A stretch of DNA of 51,346 nt from Pseudomonas juntendi (GTDB taxonomy: Bacteria; Pseudomonadota; Gammaproteobacteria; Pseudomonadales; Pseudomonadaceae), in contig NZ_BLJG01000101.1 of NCBI RefSeq assembly GCF_009932375.1, forward strand, positions 1 through 51,346, read 5' to 3'. Shown one piece after another: positions 38,337 to 47,787 of the stretch. Below the pieces are notes generated by a model, which worked only from the letters and a program-made list of their open reading frames with translations, did not search any database and had not been told where the DNA came from. The position numbers were made by a program, and so were the translations under genes. How positions within the stretch are numbered: the first letter of the stretch is position 1; each line of letters starts with the position of its first letter.

Positions 38337-38362
38337 CCAATATCAAAAAGTTTTGATATTGG
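38337..38362. promoter_or_regulatory. Perfect 26-bp palindromic operator upstream of the metK operon
   Basis: CCAATATCAAAA (38337-38348), AG, TTTTGATATTGG (38351-38362): two perfect 12-base arms. It is the most AT-rich symmetrical site nearby, located 40 bases before the regulator start and 185 bases before tktA. The best candidate binding site for the dimeric ArsR-type regulator. Confidence 0.8.
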
Positions 38363-38375
38363 CGATGAGTTGCAG

Positions 38376-38465
38376 CCTTCAAACTGCAGGCTACAGGCTC
38401 CAGAGCAGTCCGGCTCGGCCCCTGCTTCTTTCTTGAAGCTTAAAGCTGGCCGCTTGGCGCTTAAA
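38376..38465. repeat. Inverted pair of degenerate heptamer arrays upstream of tktA
   Basis: Left arm ACTGCAG, GCTACAG, GCTCCAG (38381-38401), which on the minus strand reads as CTGNAGY-type units. Right arm GCTTCTT, TCTTGAA, GCTTAAA, GCTGGCC, GCTTGGC, GCTTAAA (38424-38465). Same period of seven and same orientation rule as the other loci, but more decayed. Lies between the metK operon's operator and tktA. Confidence 0.65.
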
Positions 38466-38547
38466 TGTTTGCCCCAAGCCCCCCAGTGGGCGAAAATGGT
38501 CGTCTTTTTCGTGACACCACCTCTACAAGCCCCCCAGGAGACCAGCG

Positions 38548-40545
38548 ATGCCCAGCCGTCGTGAACGTGCCAACGCCATTCGCGCCCTCAGCATGGATGC
38601 CGTGCAAAAGGCTAATAGCGGCCACCCAGGTGCCCCCATGGGCATGGCGGATATCGCCGAAGTACTGTGGCGTGACTACCTGAAACACAACCCGAGCAAC
38701 CCGCACTTCGCCGACCGCGACCGCTTCGTGCTGTCCAACGGCCACGGCTCGATGCTGATCTACTCGCTGCTGCACCTGACCGGCTACGACCTGTCGATCG
38801 ACGACCTCAAGGCCTTCCGTCAGTTGCACAGCCGCACCCCGGGCCACCCGGAATACGGCTACACCCCGGGCGTGGAGACCACCACCGGCCCGCTCGGCCA
38901 GGGTATCGCCAACGCCGTGGGCTTCGCCCTGGCAGAAAAAGTGCTGGCTGCCCAGTTCAACCGTGACGGCCACACCATCGTCGACCACAACACTTATGTG
39001 TTCCTGGGCGACGGCTGCATGATGGAAGGCATCTCCCACGAAGTCGCCTCGCTGGCCGGCACCCTGGGCCTGAACAAGCTGGTCGCCTTCTACGACGACA
39101 ACGGCATCTCCATCGACGGCGAAGTGCACGGCTGGTTCACCGACAACACCCCTGCGCGCTTCGAAGCCTACAACTGGCAGGTGATCCGCAACGTCGACGG
39201 CCATGACGCCGACGAGATCAAGACCGCCATCGAGACCGCCCGCAAGAGCGAACGCCCGACCCTGATCTGCTGCAAGACCACCATCGGTTTCGGTTCGCCG
39301 AACAAGCAGGGCAAGGAAGACTGCCACGGCGCACCGCTGGGCAACGACGAAATCGCCCTGACCCGCCAGGCCCTGAACTGGAACTACGGCCCGTTCGAAA
39401 TCCCGGCCGACATCTATGCCGAGTGGGATGCCAAGGCTGCCGGTGCCCAGGTCGAAGCCGAGTGGAACCAGCGCTTCGACGCCTACGCCAAGGCTTACCC
39501 GGAGCTGGCTGCCGAGTTCAAGCGCCGTACCCGCGGCGAACTGCCGGCCGACTTCAGTGCCAAGGCCCAGGCCTACATCGAAGAAGTGGCTGCCAAGGGT
39601 GAAACCATTGCCAGCCGCAAGGCCAGCCAGAACGCCCTGAACGCCTTCGGCCCGCTGCTGCCCGAGTTCCTCGGCGGTTCGGCCGACCTGGCCGGCTCCA
39701 ACCTGACCCTGTGGAAGGGCTGCAAGGGCGTCGAGGCCAATGACGCCAGCGGCAACTACGTGTTCTATGGCGTACGCGAGTTCGGCATGACCGCCATCAT
39801 GAACGGTGTTGCCCTGCACGGCGGCCTGGTGCCTTACGGCGCGACCTTCCTGATGTTCATGGAATACGCCCGCAACGCCGTGCGCATGTCGGCGCTGATG
39901 AAGCAGCGTGTGATCCATGTGTATACCCACGACTCCATCGGCCTGGGCGAAGACGGCCCTACCCACCAGCCGATCGAGCAGCTGACCAGCCTGCGCAGCA
40001 CGCCGAACCTGGACACCTGGCGCCCGGCTGACGCCGTTGAATCCGCTGTGTCCTGGAAAAACGCCCTGGAGCGCAAGGACGGCCCTTCGGCGCTGATCTT
40101 CTCGCGCCAGAACCTGCAGCACCAGGCGCGCAGCGCGCAGCAGATCGCCGACATCAGCCGTGGTGGCTATGTGCTCAAGGACTGTGCAGGCGAGCCTGAG
40201 CTGATCCTGATCGCCACCGGTTCGGAAGTGGGCCTGGCGGTTCAGGCCTTTGACAAGCTGACCGAGCAGGGGCGCAAGGTGCGCGTGGTTTCCATGCCGT
40301 GCACCAGCGTGTTCGATGCCCAGGATGCTGCCTACAAGCAGTCCGTGCTGCCGCTGGAAGTGGGCGCGCGCATCGCCATCGAAGCCGCCCACGCCGACTT
40401 CTGGTACAAGTACGTCGGCCTGGAAGGCCGCGTGATCGGCATGACCACCTACGGTGAGTCGGCGCCGGCTTCGGCCCTGTTCGAGGAGTTCGGCTTCACC
40501 CTGGAGAACATCCTCGGTACTGCCGAAGAGCTGCTGGAAGACTGA
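38548..40545 (+). CDS. tktA: Transketolase
   Basis: A 665-residue thiamine diphosphate enzyme moving two-carbon units between sugar phosphates in the pentose phosphate pathway. Seen: [37 protein letters not shown], the cofactor motif [15 protein letters not shown] ending with NGISIDG, and the pyrimidine-domain segment [23 protein letters not shown] 38548 follows CAGGAGACCAGCG. First of a carbon-metabolism run with epd, pgk and fba. Divergent from the metK operon. Confidence 0.98.
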   Translation: MPSRRERANAIRALSMDAVQKANSGHPGAPMGMADIAEVLWRDYLKHNPSNPHFADRDRFVLSNGHGSMLIYSLLHLTGYDLSIDDLKAFRQLHSRTPGHPEYGYTPGVETTTGPLGQGIANAVGFALAEKVLAAQFNRDGHTIVDHNTYVFLGDGCMMEGISHEVASLAGTLGLNKLVAFYDDNGISIDGEVHGWFTDNTPARFEAYNWQVIRNVDGHDADEIKTAIETARKSERPTLICCKTTIGFGSPNKQGKEDCHGAPLGNDEIALTRQALNWNYGPFEIPADIYAEWDAKAAGAQVEAEWNQRFDAYAKAYPELAAEFKRRTRGELPADFSAKAQAYIEEVAAKGETIASRKASQNALNAFGPLLPEFLGGSADLAGSNLTLWKGCKGVEANDASGNYVFYGVREFGMTAIMNGVALHGGLVPYGATFLMFMEYARNAVRMSALMKQRVIHVYTHDSIGLGEDGPTHQPIEQLTSLRSTPNLDTWRPADAVESAVSWKNALERKDGPSALIFSRQNLQHQARSAQQIADISRGGYVLKDCAGEPELILIATGSEVGLAVQAFDKLTEQGRKVRVVSMPCTSVFDAQDAAYKQSVLPLEVGARIAIEAAHADFWYKYVGLEGRVIGMTTYGESAPASALFEEFGFTLENILGTAEELLED

Positions 40546-40603
40546 TGTAACCCGGGAGGGCAGTGACGCCCTCCAGGTCGTGCAAGGGGAGGGCTCTGCC
40601 CTC

Positions 40604-40677
40604 CATCGCGACACAAGGCCGCTCCTACAGGGTACTGCGCATGCCGCACCCTGTGGGAGCGGCCTTGCGTCGCGATG
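40604..40677. repeat. REP pair between tktA and epd
   Basis: Arms CATCGCGACACAAGGCCGCT (40604-) and the mirror ending AGCGGCCTTGCGTCGCGATG (-40677) form a long stem containing CTCCTACAGGGT/ACCCTGTGGGAG around a short spacer. It occupies most of the 179-bp gap and could attenuate or stabilise the tktA message. Confidence 0.85.
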
Positions 40678-40724
40678 GGCCGCCACGCGGCCCCAACCGC
40701 CATCATGCGTTAGCGAGCCAACGA

Positions 40725-41786
40725 ATGCCCCACCTGCGTCCCTACAAAGTTGCACTCAACGGTTATGGCCGTATCGGCCGCTGTGTCCTGCGCGCGCTGT
40801 TCGAGCGGGGGGCGAAGGCCGGTTTCGAGATCGTTGCGCTGAATGACCTGGCCGACCAGGCCAGCCTGGAGTACCTGACTCGCTTCGACTCCACCCACGG
40901 CCGCTTCCCTGGCCAGGTGAAGGTCGACGGCGACTGCCTGCATATCAATGGCGACTGCGTGAAAGTCATGCGCAGCGCCACCCCCGAAGGCATCGATTGG
41001 GCTGCCCTGGGTATCGACCTGGTGCTGGAGTGCTCCGGTGCCTACAACACCCGCGCCGACGGCCAGCGCTTCCTCGATGCCGGTGCCCCGCGCGTGCTGT
41101 TCTCCCAGCCCATGGCCAGCGAGGCCGATGTCGATGCCACCGTGGTCTATGGCATCAACCAGGCTTGCCTGACCGGCCAGGAGCGGCTGGTTTCCAATGC
41201 CTCCTGCACCACCAACTGCGGCGTGCCCCTGTTGCGTGTGCTGGACCAGGCGTTCGGCATCGAGTACGTGCAGATCACTACCATCCACTCGGCGATGAAC
41301 GACCAGCCGGTGATCGACGCCTATCACCACGAAGACTTGCGCCGCACCCGTTCGGCCTTCCAGTCGGTGATACCGGTGTCCACTGGTCTGGCGCGCGGTA
41401 TCGAGCGCCTGCTTCCGGAACTTGCCGGGCGAATCCAGGCCAAAGCGGTACGCGTGCCGACCGTCAACGTGTCTTGCCTGGACATCACCCTGCAGACCGC
41501 CCGCGACACCAGTGCCGCCGAGGTCAACCGGGTGCTGCGCGAGGCCGCGCTGGCCGGCCCGCTGAAAGGCTTGCTGGCCTACACCGAGCTGCCGCATGCC
41601 AGCTGTGATTTCAACCATGACCCGCATTCGGCGATCGTCGATGCCAGCCAGACGCGTGTTGCCGGGCCCCGCCTGGTCAACCTGCTGGCCTGGTTCGATA
41701 ACGAATGGGGGTTCGCCAACCGTATGCTCGACGTTGCCGAACACTATCTGCACGTCGTTCACCCAACCCGCAATAAACAGCCCTGA
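40725..41786 (+). CDS. epd: D-erythrose-4-phosphate dehydrogenase / GapB-like
   Basis: A 353-residue GAPDH-fold enzyme with NAD-binding VALNGYGRIGRCVLRALFER and catalytic Cys161 in SNASCTTNCG. Placement between tktA and pgk is the usual context of epd, whose product oxidises erythrose-4-phosphate to 4-phosphoerythronate for vitamin B6 synthesis. The family is close to true GAPDH, and gluconeogenic activity cannot be excluded. Start ATG 40725 (MPHLRPYKVAL) gives the normal N-terminus; codons further upstream translate the REP element. Twelve bases before pgk. Confidence 0.95.
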   Translation: MPHLRPYKVALNGYGRIGRCVLRALFERGAKAGFEIVALNDLADQASLEYLTRFDSTHGRFPGQVKVDGDCLHINGDCVKVMRSATPEGIDWAALGIDLVLECSGAYNTRADGQRFLDAGAPRVLFSQPMASEADVDATVVYGINQACLTGQERLVSNASCTTNCGVPLLRVLDQAFGIEYVQITTIHSAMNDQPVIDAYHHEDLRRTRSAFQSVIPVSTGLARGIERLLPELAGRIQAKAVRVPTVNVSCLDITLQTARDTSAAEVNRVLREAALAGPLKGLLAYTELPHASCDFNHDPHSAIVDASQTRVAGPRLVNLLAWFDNEWGFANRMLDVAEHYLHVVHPTRNKQP

Positions 41787-41798
41787 AGGACTGCATTC

Positions 41799-42962
41799 AT
41801 GACCGTGTTGAAGATGACCGACCTCGACCTGCAAGGTAAGCGCGTACTGATCCGCGAAGACCTCAACGTGCCTGTGAAGGACGGTGTGGTAACCAGCGAC
41901 GCGCGCATCCTGGCAGCGCTGCCGACCATCAAGCTGGCCCTGGAGAAGGGCGCGGCGGTAATGGTCTGCTCGCACCTGGGCCGCCCGACCGAAGGCGAGT
42001 TCTCTGCCGAAAACAGCCTCAAGCCGGTTGCCGAGTACCTGTGCAAGGCCCTGGGCCGCGAGGTGCCGCTGGTTGCCGACTACCTGGGCGGCGTCGCGGT
42101 GCAGGCCGGTGAGCTGGTGCTGTTCGAGAACGTGCGCTTCAACAAGGGCGAGAAGAAGAACGCCGACGAGCTGGCCCAGCAGTACGCTGCGCTGTGCGAC
42201 GTGTTTGTCATGGACGCGTTCGGCACCGCGCACCGCGCCGAGGGCTCGACCCACGGTGTGGCCAAGTTCGCCAAGGTTGCAGCTGCAGGCCCGCTGCTGG
42301 CTGCCGAGCTGGATGCCCTGGGCAAAGCCCTGAAGGCGCCGGCCAAGCCGATGGCGGCTATCGTCGCCGGCTCCAAGGTTTCCACCAAGCTGGACGTGCT
42401 GAACAGCCTGAGCGCGGTCTGCGACCAGCTGATCGTCGGTGGTGGCATTGCCAATACCTTCCTGGCCGCTGCCGGCCACCCTGTCGGCAAGTCGCTGTAC
42501 GAGCCGGACCTGGTCGACACGGCCAAGGCCATCGCTGCCAAGGTCAATGTGCCGCTGCCGGTTGACGTGGTGGTCGCCAAGGCGTTCGCCGAAGATGCCG
42601 AAGCCACCGTCAAGGCCATCGCCGATGTTGCCGCCGACGACATGATCCTGGACATCGGCCCGCAAACCGCAGCCCAGTTCGCCGAGTTGCTGAAGTCGTC
42701 GAAGACCATCCTGTGGAACGGCCCGGTCGGCGTGTTCGAGTTCGACCAGTTCGGCAAGGGTACCCAGGTGCTGGCCAAGGCCATCGCCGACAGCGACGCG
42801 TTCTCCATCGCCGGTGGCGGTGACACCCTGGCGGCCATCGACAAATATGGCGTTAGCAAGGAAATCTCCTACATTTCTACCGGTGGCGGCGCGTTCCTCG
42901 AGTTCGTCGAGGGCAAGGTCCTGCCAGCCGTGGCAATCCTGGAAGAGCGGGCCAAGGCCTGA
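41799..42962 (+). CDS. pgk: Phosphoglycerate kinase
   Basis: A 387-residue monomeric kinase interconverting 1,3-bisphosphoglycerate and 3-phosphoglycerate. Typical segments: [74 protein letters not shown] and the C-terminal [14 protein letters not shown]. Length and start are standard. Cotranscribed with epd. Confidence 0.98.
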   Translation: MTVLKMTDLDLQGKRVLIREDLNVPVKDGVVTSDARILAALPTIKLALEKGAAVMVCSHLGRPTEGEFSAENSLKPVAEYLCKALGREVPLVADYLGGVAVQAGELVLFENVRFNKGEKKNADELAQQYAALCDVFVMDAFGTAHRAEGSTHGVAKFAKVAAAGPLLAAELDALGKALKAPAKPMAAIVAGSKVSTKLDVLNSLSAVCDQLIVGGGIANTFLAAAGHPVGKSLYEPDLVDTAKAIAAKVNVPLPVDVVVAKAFAEDAEATVKAIADVAADDMILDIGPQTAAQFAELLKSSKTILWNGPVGVFEFDQFGKGTQVLAKAIADSDAFSIAGGGDTLAAIDKYGVSKEISYISTGGGAFLEFVEGKVLPAVAILEERAKA

Positions 42963-42994
42963 TGACTTCGGCGCCTGGCAAAGGGAGTGGCCTG

Positions 42995-43213
42995 ATGGTC
43001 AAGCAATTGCCTGTGATGGTGCTGGCGGGTCTGCTGAGCGCGTGCTCCGGCAGCCCGGCTTCGCCTGACGACCCGGCGCAGCCGCCCAAGGGCGGCTGCT
43101 ACCAGTCCGAGTGGCAGGCCGAGACCGTGCCGGTGATCAGCAAGCGTGTGGGCCCGGAAGGCCTGGAAAAGTACGACGAAGACCACCAGCGCAAGGCGCC
43201 GGGTTGCCCTTGA
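42995..43213 (+). CDS. Small hypothetical lipoprotein
   Basis: A 72-residue protein, MVKQLPVMVLAGLLSACSGS, with a signal ending in a LLSAC lipobox (Cys17). The mature part is Pro- and charge-rich with two more cysteines (GGCYQSEW and the terminal APGCP), perhaps forming a disulphide. ATG 42995 with GGGAG upstream gives a proper lipoprotein signal; the ATG at 42962 overlapping the pgk stop would add 11 residues before it. Conserved in position after pgk to my recollection; function unknown. Confidence 0.75.
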   Translation: MVKQLPVMVLAGLLSACSGSPASPDDPAQPPKGGCYQSEWQAETVPVISKRVGPEGLEKYDEDHQRKAPGCP

Positions 43214-43270
43214 TCGGGTAACAGGCAACCTGAAGGCTGATTTGTGGTCTTGGAAAGGGGCCGCCGTGCG

Positions 43271-43340
43271 CCCTTCGCGGGCTTGCCCGCTCCCACAGGT
43301 ACCGCGCTTGACCTGTGGGAGCGGGCAAGCCCACGAAGGG
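43271..43340. repeat. REP pair between small lipoprotein gene and mliC
   Basis: Arms CCCTTCGCGGGCTTGCCCGC+TCCCACAGGT (43271-43300) and ACCTGTGGGAGCGGGCAAGC+CCACGAAGGG (43311-43340) are nearly perfect inverted copies around a ten-base spacer. Standard pseudomonad REP doublet. Confidence 0.93.
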
Positions 43341-43371
43341 CTGCAAAGCAGCCCCAAATCGAGGAAACTGA

Positions 43372-43701
43372 ATGAAAGCGCTTTTGGCCGTGACGGTCCT
43401 GGCGACATTGGCAGGCTGCTCACTGCTGCAGCCGGCGCAACCCGCCCCGGCAGACAACTGGACCCGCTGGGTCTGCGATACCCAGGCCGAGGTGCTGTGG
43501 CGCTTCGCCGATGCCCAGCGTGACCAGGTCGACGTGCGCCTGGGCGGCGGTGACCAGGTCTACCGGCTCAAGGCCGAACCAGGTGCCTCGGGCGCGCTGT
43601 ACAGCGATGGCATGCTGGCCTTCCACACCAAGGGCGAAGAAGGCCTGGTGTACTGGGTGGCAACCAACGATCTGATTGGGCGGGGCTGCAAGGCACCGTG
43701 A
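43372..43701 (+). CDS. mliC: MliC-family lipoprotein (C-type lysozyme inhibitor)
   Basis: A 109-residue lipoprotein: signal with lipobox TLAGC (Cys16), then a compact MliC beta-barrel with [35 protein letters not shown] and [16 protein letters not shown]. MliC proteins sit in the outer membrane or periplasm and inhibit C-type lysozyme. Probably monocistronic; the REP pair lies upstream and a GGGCCGC/GCGGCCC hairpin (43708-43724) just downstream. Confidence 0.85.
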   Translation: MKALLAVTVLATLAGCSLLQPAQPAPADNWTRWVCDTQAEVLWRFADAQRDQVDVRLGGGDQVYRLKAEPGASGALYSDGMLAFHTKGEEGLVYWVATNDLIGRGCKAP

Positions 43702-43707
43702 CTGGCC

Positions 43708-43724
43708 GGGCCGCAATGGCGGCC
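43708..43724. terminator. Hairpin after mliC
   Basis: GGGCCGC-AATG-GCGGCCC-type stem directly after the mliC stop, without a T-run. Same GGGCCGC/GCGGCCC stem as at 29143-29159. May reduce readthrough into fba. Confidence 0.5.
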
Positions 43725-43801
43725 CACACTACTTGAACAGCAACCGCCCCTGCGGCAGGCTTGCACGAAACATACGACGCTTGTCGGGAGAGAGATACAC
43801 A

Positions 43802-44866
43802 ATGGCACTCATTAGCATGCGCCAGATGCTGGACCACGCCGCCGAGTTCGGTTACGGCGTACCAGCTTTCAACGTCAACAACCTCGAGCAGATGCGCGCC
43901 ATCATGGAAGCGGCCGACAAGACCGACTCCCCGGTGATCGTGCAGGCCTCGGCCGGTGCCCGCAAATACGCCGGCGCCCCGTTCCTGCGCCACCTGATCC
44001 TGGCTGCCATCGAAGAATTCCCGCACATTCCGGTGTGCATGCACCAGGACCATGGCACCAGCCCTGATGTCTGCCAGCGCTCGATCCAGCTGGGCTTCAG
44101 CTCGGTCATGATGGACGGCTCGCTGGGCGAAGACGGCAAGACCCCGACCGACTACGAATACAACGTGCGTGTCACCCAGCAGACCGTGGCCATGGCGCAC
44201 GCCTGTGGCGTTTCGGTAGAAGGCGAGCTGGGCTGCCTGGGTTCGCTGGAAACCGGCATGGCCGGTGAAGAAGACGGTATCGGTGCCGAAGGTGTTCTGG
44301 ACCACAGCCAGATGCTGACCGACCCGGAAGAAGCCGCTGACTTCGTCAAGAAGACCCAGGTCGATGCATTGGCCATCGCCATTGGTACCAGCCACGGTGC
44401 CTACAAGTTCACCAAGCCGCCAACCGGTGACATCCTGGCCATCGAGCGTATCAAGGAAATCCACAAGCGCATCCCCAATACCCACCTGGTGATGCACGGC
44501 TCCTCGTCGGTACCGCAGGAGTGGTTGGCGATCATCAACCAGTACGGTGGCGAGATCAAGGAAACCTACGGCGTACCGGTTGAAGAAATCGTTGAAGGCA
44601 TCAAGTACGGCGTGCGCAAGGTCAACATCGACACCGACCTGCGCCTGGCTTCCACCGGTGCCATGCGCCGCCACATGGCCATGCACCCGAGCGAGTTCGA
44701 CCCTCGCAAGTTCTTCGCTGAAACCGTGAAGGCCATGCGTGATGTGTGCATCGCCCGTTACGAAGCGTTTGGCACTGCAGGCAATGCCTCGAAGATCAAG
44801 CCGATCTCCCTGGAAGGCATGTTCCAGCGCTATGCCAAAGGCGAGCTGGCGGCCAAGGTCAACTGA
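43802..44866 (+). CDS. fba: Class II fructose-1,6-bisphosphate aldolase
   Basis: A 354-residue zinc-dependent aldolase of the Calvin-type (CbbA) subgroup, acting in gluconeogenesis since pseudomonads catabolise hexoses by the Entner-Doudoroff route. Zinc and substrate residues in [43 protein letters not shown] and [13 protein letters not shown] are visible. Start ATG 43802 preceded by GGGAGAGAGATACACA. Ends 25 bases before a strong terminator. Confidence 0.97.
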   Translation: MALISMRQMLDHAAEFGYGVPAFNVNNLEQMRAIMEAADKTDSPVIVQASAGARKYAGAPFLRHLILAAIEEFPHIPVCMHQDHGTSPDVCQRSIQLGFSSVMMDGSLGEDGKTPTDYEYNVRVTQQTVAMAHACGVSVEGELGCLGSLETGMAGEEDGIGAEGVLDHSQMLTDPEEAADFVKKTQVDALAIAIGTSHGAYKFTKPPTGDILAIERIKEIHKRIPNTHLVMHGSSSVPQEWLAIINQYGGEIKETYGVPVEEIVEGIKYGVRKVNIDTDLRLASTGAMRRHMAMHPSEFDPRKFFAETVKAMRDVCIARYEAFGTAGNASKIKPISLEGMFQRYAKGELAAKVN

Positions 44867-44891
44867 TCGAACCGTTGAGCGTTATAGAAAG

Positions 44892-44917
44892 ACCCGCAGA
44901 AATGCGGGTTTTTTTTG
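44892..44917 (+). terminator. Rho-independent terminator of fba
   Basis: ACCCGCA-GAAA-TGCGGGT stem followed by eight T residues, 26 bases after the fba stop. Confidence 0.95.
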
Positions 44918-44990
44918 CTTGGCATTCAGGCCTTGAGAGCGATTTGGCGGCCCCCGGCATCAGGCTCACAGTCATGTTGCACAGCTACCG

Positions 44991-45029
44991 TTAGTCGACT
45001 AATTTCTTCGTCCATGGCTTATTGCCATG
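44991..45029. promoter_or_regulatory. Two dyad symmetries upstream of the GGDEF/EAL gene
   Basis: A perfect 12-bp palindrome TTAGTCGACTAA (44991-45002) and an inverted repeat CATGGC-TTATT-GCCATG (45013-45029), 86-124 bases before the start codon in an AT-richer stretch. Possible operator sites; no regulator assigned. The rest of the 197-bp gap after the fba terminator holds nothing else I recognise. Confidence 0.4.
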
Positions 45030-45114
45030 CCTTGCATTGCGTCTTTCGTAGCCACAGCTAGAGTTAAGCTCGGAGCCAATAGCAAGTCGTAGTTGGACAT
45101 ACAAGAGAAGCAGC

Positions 45115-47235
45115 ATGGATGGCGCTTACCCTCAGCCACTGGATGGCAGTTCGGTTCTTCTGGTGGTAGACGATTACCCCGAAAACCTCATCAGCATGCG
45201 GGCTTTGCTGGCTCGGCAAGATTGGCAGGTGTTGACAGCCGGTTCGGGGATGGAAGCCCTCAGCACCTTGCTGGAGCATGATGTCGACCTGGTCCTGCTG
45301 GACGTGCAAATGCCGGAGATGGACGGCTTTGAAGTTGCCCGGCTGATGCGCGGCAGCCAACGTACGCGGCTGACACCGATCATTTTCCTGACCGCGAACG
45401 AACAGTCCGAAGCGGCCGTGCTCAAAGGCTACGCCAGCGGCGCCGTGGACTACATGTTCAAACCGTTCGACCCCAAGGTTCTCAAGCCCAAAGTCCAGGC
45501 CTTGCTCGACCAGCAGCGCAACCGGCGCATGTTGCAGCGCCTGACCCGGGAGCTGGAAGCCGCCAGGGCGTTCAATGGGTCGATTCTGGAGAACGCCGCC
45601 GAAGGCATTCTGGTGGTGGACGCACAGGGCGTGATCAGCTTTGCCAACCCGGCCATTTCCCGCTTGCTGGCGGCTCCCGTGCAGCACATTCAGGGCGCCC
45701 AACTGCTCGACCTGGTGCAGCTTCCCGCTGCCTGCCCGTGGCTTGAATCGGAGTTCTACCGCGCTTACCTGGGGCAAGAAATCTACCGCGTGCACGACGC
45801 GCAACTGCGCACGCTGGCCGGCGAGCTTGTTCCGGTGGCATTGTCGTGCGCGCCGTTGCCAGCCGACCAGCAGGCCATGGTGGTGACCGTGCTGGACATG
45901 TCGGCAGTGCGCAACCTGCACCAGCAACTGGAGTACCAGGCCGTTACCGACCCGCTGACCGGCCTGCTGAACCGCCGCGGTTTCTACCAGGCGGCCGAGG
46001 GCGCTCTGTTGCGCAACGAGCGCTCGGACAAGGCCCAGGCGCTGATGTACATGGACCTGGACGGCTTCAAGCGCATCAACGACACCCTTGGCCATGACGC
46101 CGGTGACCGGGTGCTGCGCTGGGTCGCCGAGCAACTCAAGGACTGCCTGGGCAGCGAGGCCTTGCTGGCGCGCATGGGCGGCGATGAATTCACCGCGCTG
46201 TTCGACAGCCTGCCTTACCCGGAGCAGGCTGGGCGTTATGCCGAGCGGCTGCTGGAGCGGGTGTCCATCCGCCATGAAGTGGACGGCCTGGATGTGTGCC
46301 TTGGGGTGAGCATCGGCATTGCCACCTATCCGGAATGCGGTGCCAATGTCGAAGGCCTGCTGCGCGCAGCCGATGCGGCGATGTATGCCGCCAAGCAGGC
46401 CGGGCGCCAGCAGTACCGCTTTTACGACCAGGAACTCAACGGGCGGGCGCGTTCGCGGCTGATGCTCGAAGACAGCGTGCGCACCGCCATCGAGCAACAG
46501 GACTTCACTCTGGTGTACCAGCCGCAGGTCAGCTTCATCGATGGCCACCTGCGCGGCTTCGAGGCCTTGTTGCGCTGGCAGCACCCGAGCGTCGGCGATG
46601 TGCCGCCAGGCCTGTTCATTCCTCTGCTCGAGGAAGCCCGGCTGATCAACCGGCTGGCCAGCTGGATCTACCGCCAGGGCGCGGCCCAACGCCATGCCTG
46701 GTACCAGCACTTTCCCGCAGACCTGGTGCTGGGCATCAGCCTGAGCCGTGCGCAGTTCGTCATGCCCGGGCTGGTCGAAGAACTGCAGCGGGTGATCCAG
46801 TTTTACCAGTTGGACCCGGCGCAACTGGAGGTCGAGGTTGCAGAGACCTCATTGATGTACAACATCGATGCGGCGGTGAAACAGATCCATCGCCTGCGCG
46901 AGCTGGGCGTACGGGTGGCGCTGGATGACTTTGGCGCCGGCGACTGTTCACTGCGCATGCTGCGGGACCTGCCGATCGATACCCTGAAGCTGGATCGCCA
47001 CCTGGTGGCACGCTTGCCTGATACGGCAGTGGATACCGCCTTGGTGCGCAGTGTCATCAGCTTGTGCGCCGACTACGGCATCACGGTCATTGCCGAGGGC
47101 GTGGAAACCCCGGCCCAGGCAGCCTGGCTCAAGGCCAATGGTTGCGAGTATGTGCAGGGTTTCCTGGTGGCCCACCCCATGACCGCCTCGGACGCTACCC
47201 GCTTCCCGGTGATTTTCTCCTGGCCAGCGCCATGA
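45115..47235 (+). CDS. Response regulator with PAS, GGDEF and EAL domains (cyclic-di-GMP protein)
   Basis: A 706-residue cytosolic protein. Receiver about 12-130 (acceptor Asp63 in LLDVQMPEMDGF, Lys in YMFKPFD), a short coiled coil, a PAS domain about 155-265, GGDEF about 275-440 with intact GGDEF at 355-359, and EAL about 450-700. The RxxD inhibitory site before GGDEF is absent (GSEALLARM). In the EAL domain Glu483 (EALLRW), the DDFGAG aspartates, LKLD lysine, AEGVE and VQGF are present, but the metal-binding Asn of the NLS motif is Ser542 (GISLS). Cyclase activity is likely; phosphodiesterase activity is doubtful. No partner histidine kinase is adjacent. Confidence 0.93.
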   Translation: MDGAYPQPLDGSSVLLVVDDYPENLISMRALLARQDWQVLTAGSGMEALSTLLEHDVDLVLLDVQMPEMDGFEVARLMRGSQRTRLTPIIFLTANEQSEAAVLKGYASGAVDYMFKPFDPKVLKPKVQALLDQQRNRRMLQRLTRELEAARAFNGSILENAAEGILVVDAQGVISFANPAISRLLAAPVQHIQGAQLLDLVQLPAACPWLESEFYRAYLGQEIYRVHDAQLRTLAGELVPVALSCAPLPADQQAMVVTVLDMSAVRNLHQQLEYQAVTDPLTGLLNRRGFYQAAEGALLRNERSDKAQALMYMDLDGFKRINDTLGHDAGDRVLRWVAEQLKDCLGSEALLARMGGDEFTALFDSLPYPEQAGRYAERLLERVSIRHEVDGLDVCLGVSIGIATYPECGANVEGLLRAADAAMYAAKQAGRQQYRFYDQELNGRARSRLMLEDSVRTAIEQQDFTLVYQPQVSFIDGHLRGFEALLRWQHPSVGDVPPGLFIPLLEEARLINRLASWIYRQGAAQRHAWYQHFPADLVLGISLSRAQFVMPGLVEELQRVIQFYQLDPAQLEVEVAETSLMYNIDAAVKQIHRLRELGVRVALDDFGAGDCSLRMLRDLPIDTLKLDRHLVARLPDTAVDTALVRSVISLCADYGITVIAEGVETPAQAAWLKANGCEYVQGFLVAHPMTASDATRFPVIFSWPAP

Positions 47236-47274
47236 TTGGCTAGAATCGGCATTCGTTACGCCGAATGCACTGCC

Positions 47275-47775
47275 ATGACCGTATTACGTTACCTGCAAGC
47301 CTACCCGCCGCACCTGCAAGAGCAGGTGCGCAAGATGATCGACAGCGACCGCCTGGGCGAGTACCTGCAGCGCCGCTACCCCGGGCGCCATGATGTGCAA
47401 AGCGACAAGGCGCTGTACGGCTATGCCCAGGAGCTGCGCCAGCAGTACCTGCGCAGTGCGCCGGGCCTGGACAAGGTGTTGTTCGATAGCCGGCTCGACC
47501 TGACCCACCGCGCGCTCGGCCTGAACACCGCGGTGTCGCGGGTGCAGGGCGGCAAGCTCAAGGCCAAGAAGGAAATCCGTATCGCCTCGCTGTTCAAGGA
47601 GGCCGCACCGCAGTTCTTGCGCATGATCGTGGTGCATGAGCTGGCGCACTTGCGCGAGCGCGACCACAACAAGGCGTTCTACCAGCTCTGCCAGCACATG
47701 GAGCCCGATTATCACCAACTGGAATTCGACCTGCGCGTCTACCTGACCTACCGGGAACTGCCGGGCAACCTCTGA
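47275..47775 (+). CDS. YgjP-like zinc metallopeptidase-domain protein (DUF45-like)
   Basis: A 166-residue protein with HELAH at residues 121-125 and a third histidine at 131 (RERDHNKAFY), the zinc site of YgjP/WLM-type metallopeptidases. The preceding segment DLTHRALGLNTAVSRVQGGK and KKEIRIASLFKEAAPQFLRM are typical of the family. No signal peptide; cytosolic. Start ATG 47275 is used, as codons back to 47236 begin right after the previous gene's stop and show no homology. Substrate unknown. Twelve bases before the winged-helix gene. Confidence 0.85.
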   Translation: MTVLRYLQAYPPHLQEQVRKMIDSDRLGEYLQRRYPGRHDVQSDKALYGYAQELRQQYLRSAPGLDKVLFDSRLDLTHRALGLNTAVSRVQGGKLKAKKEIRIASLFKEAAPQFLRMIVVHELAHLRERDHNKAFYQLCQHMEPDYHQLEFDLRVYLTYRELPGNL

Positions 47776-47787
47776 GGAACATGCAGC

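Noticed and set aside
38461..40755. Minus-strand open frame opposite tktA (764 codons)
   Set aside because: Shadow of tktA; also runs through the REP element, which real genes here avoid.
40710..42665. Minus-strand open frame opposite epd and pgk (651 codons)
   Set aside because: Crosses two well-defined genes on the other strand and shows no domain.
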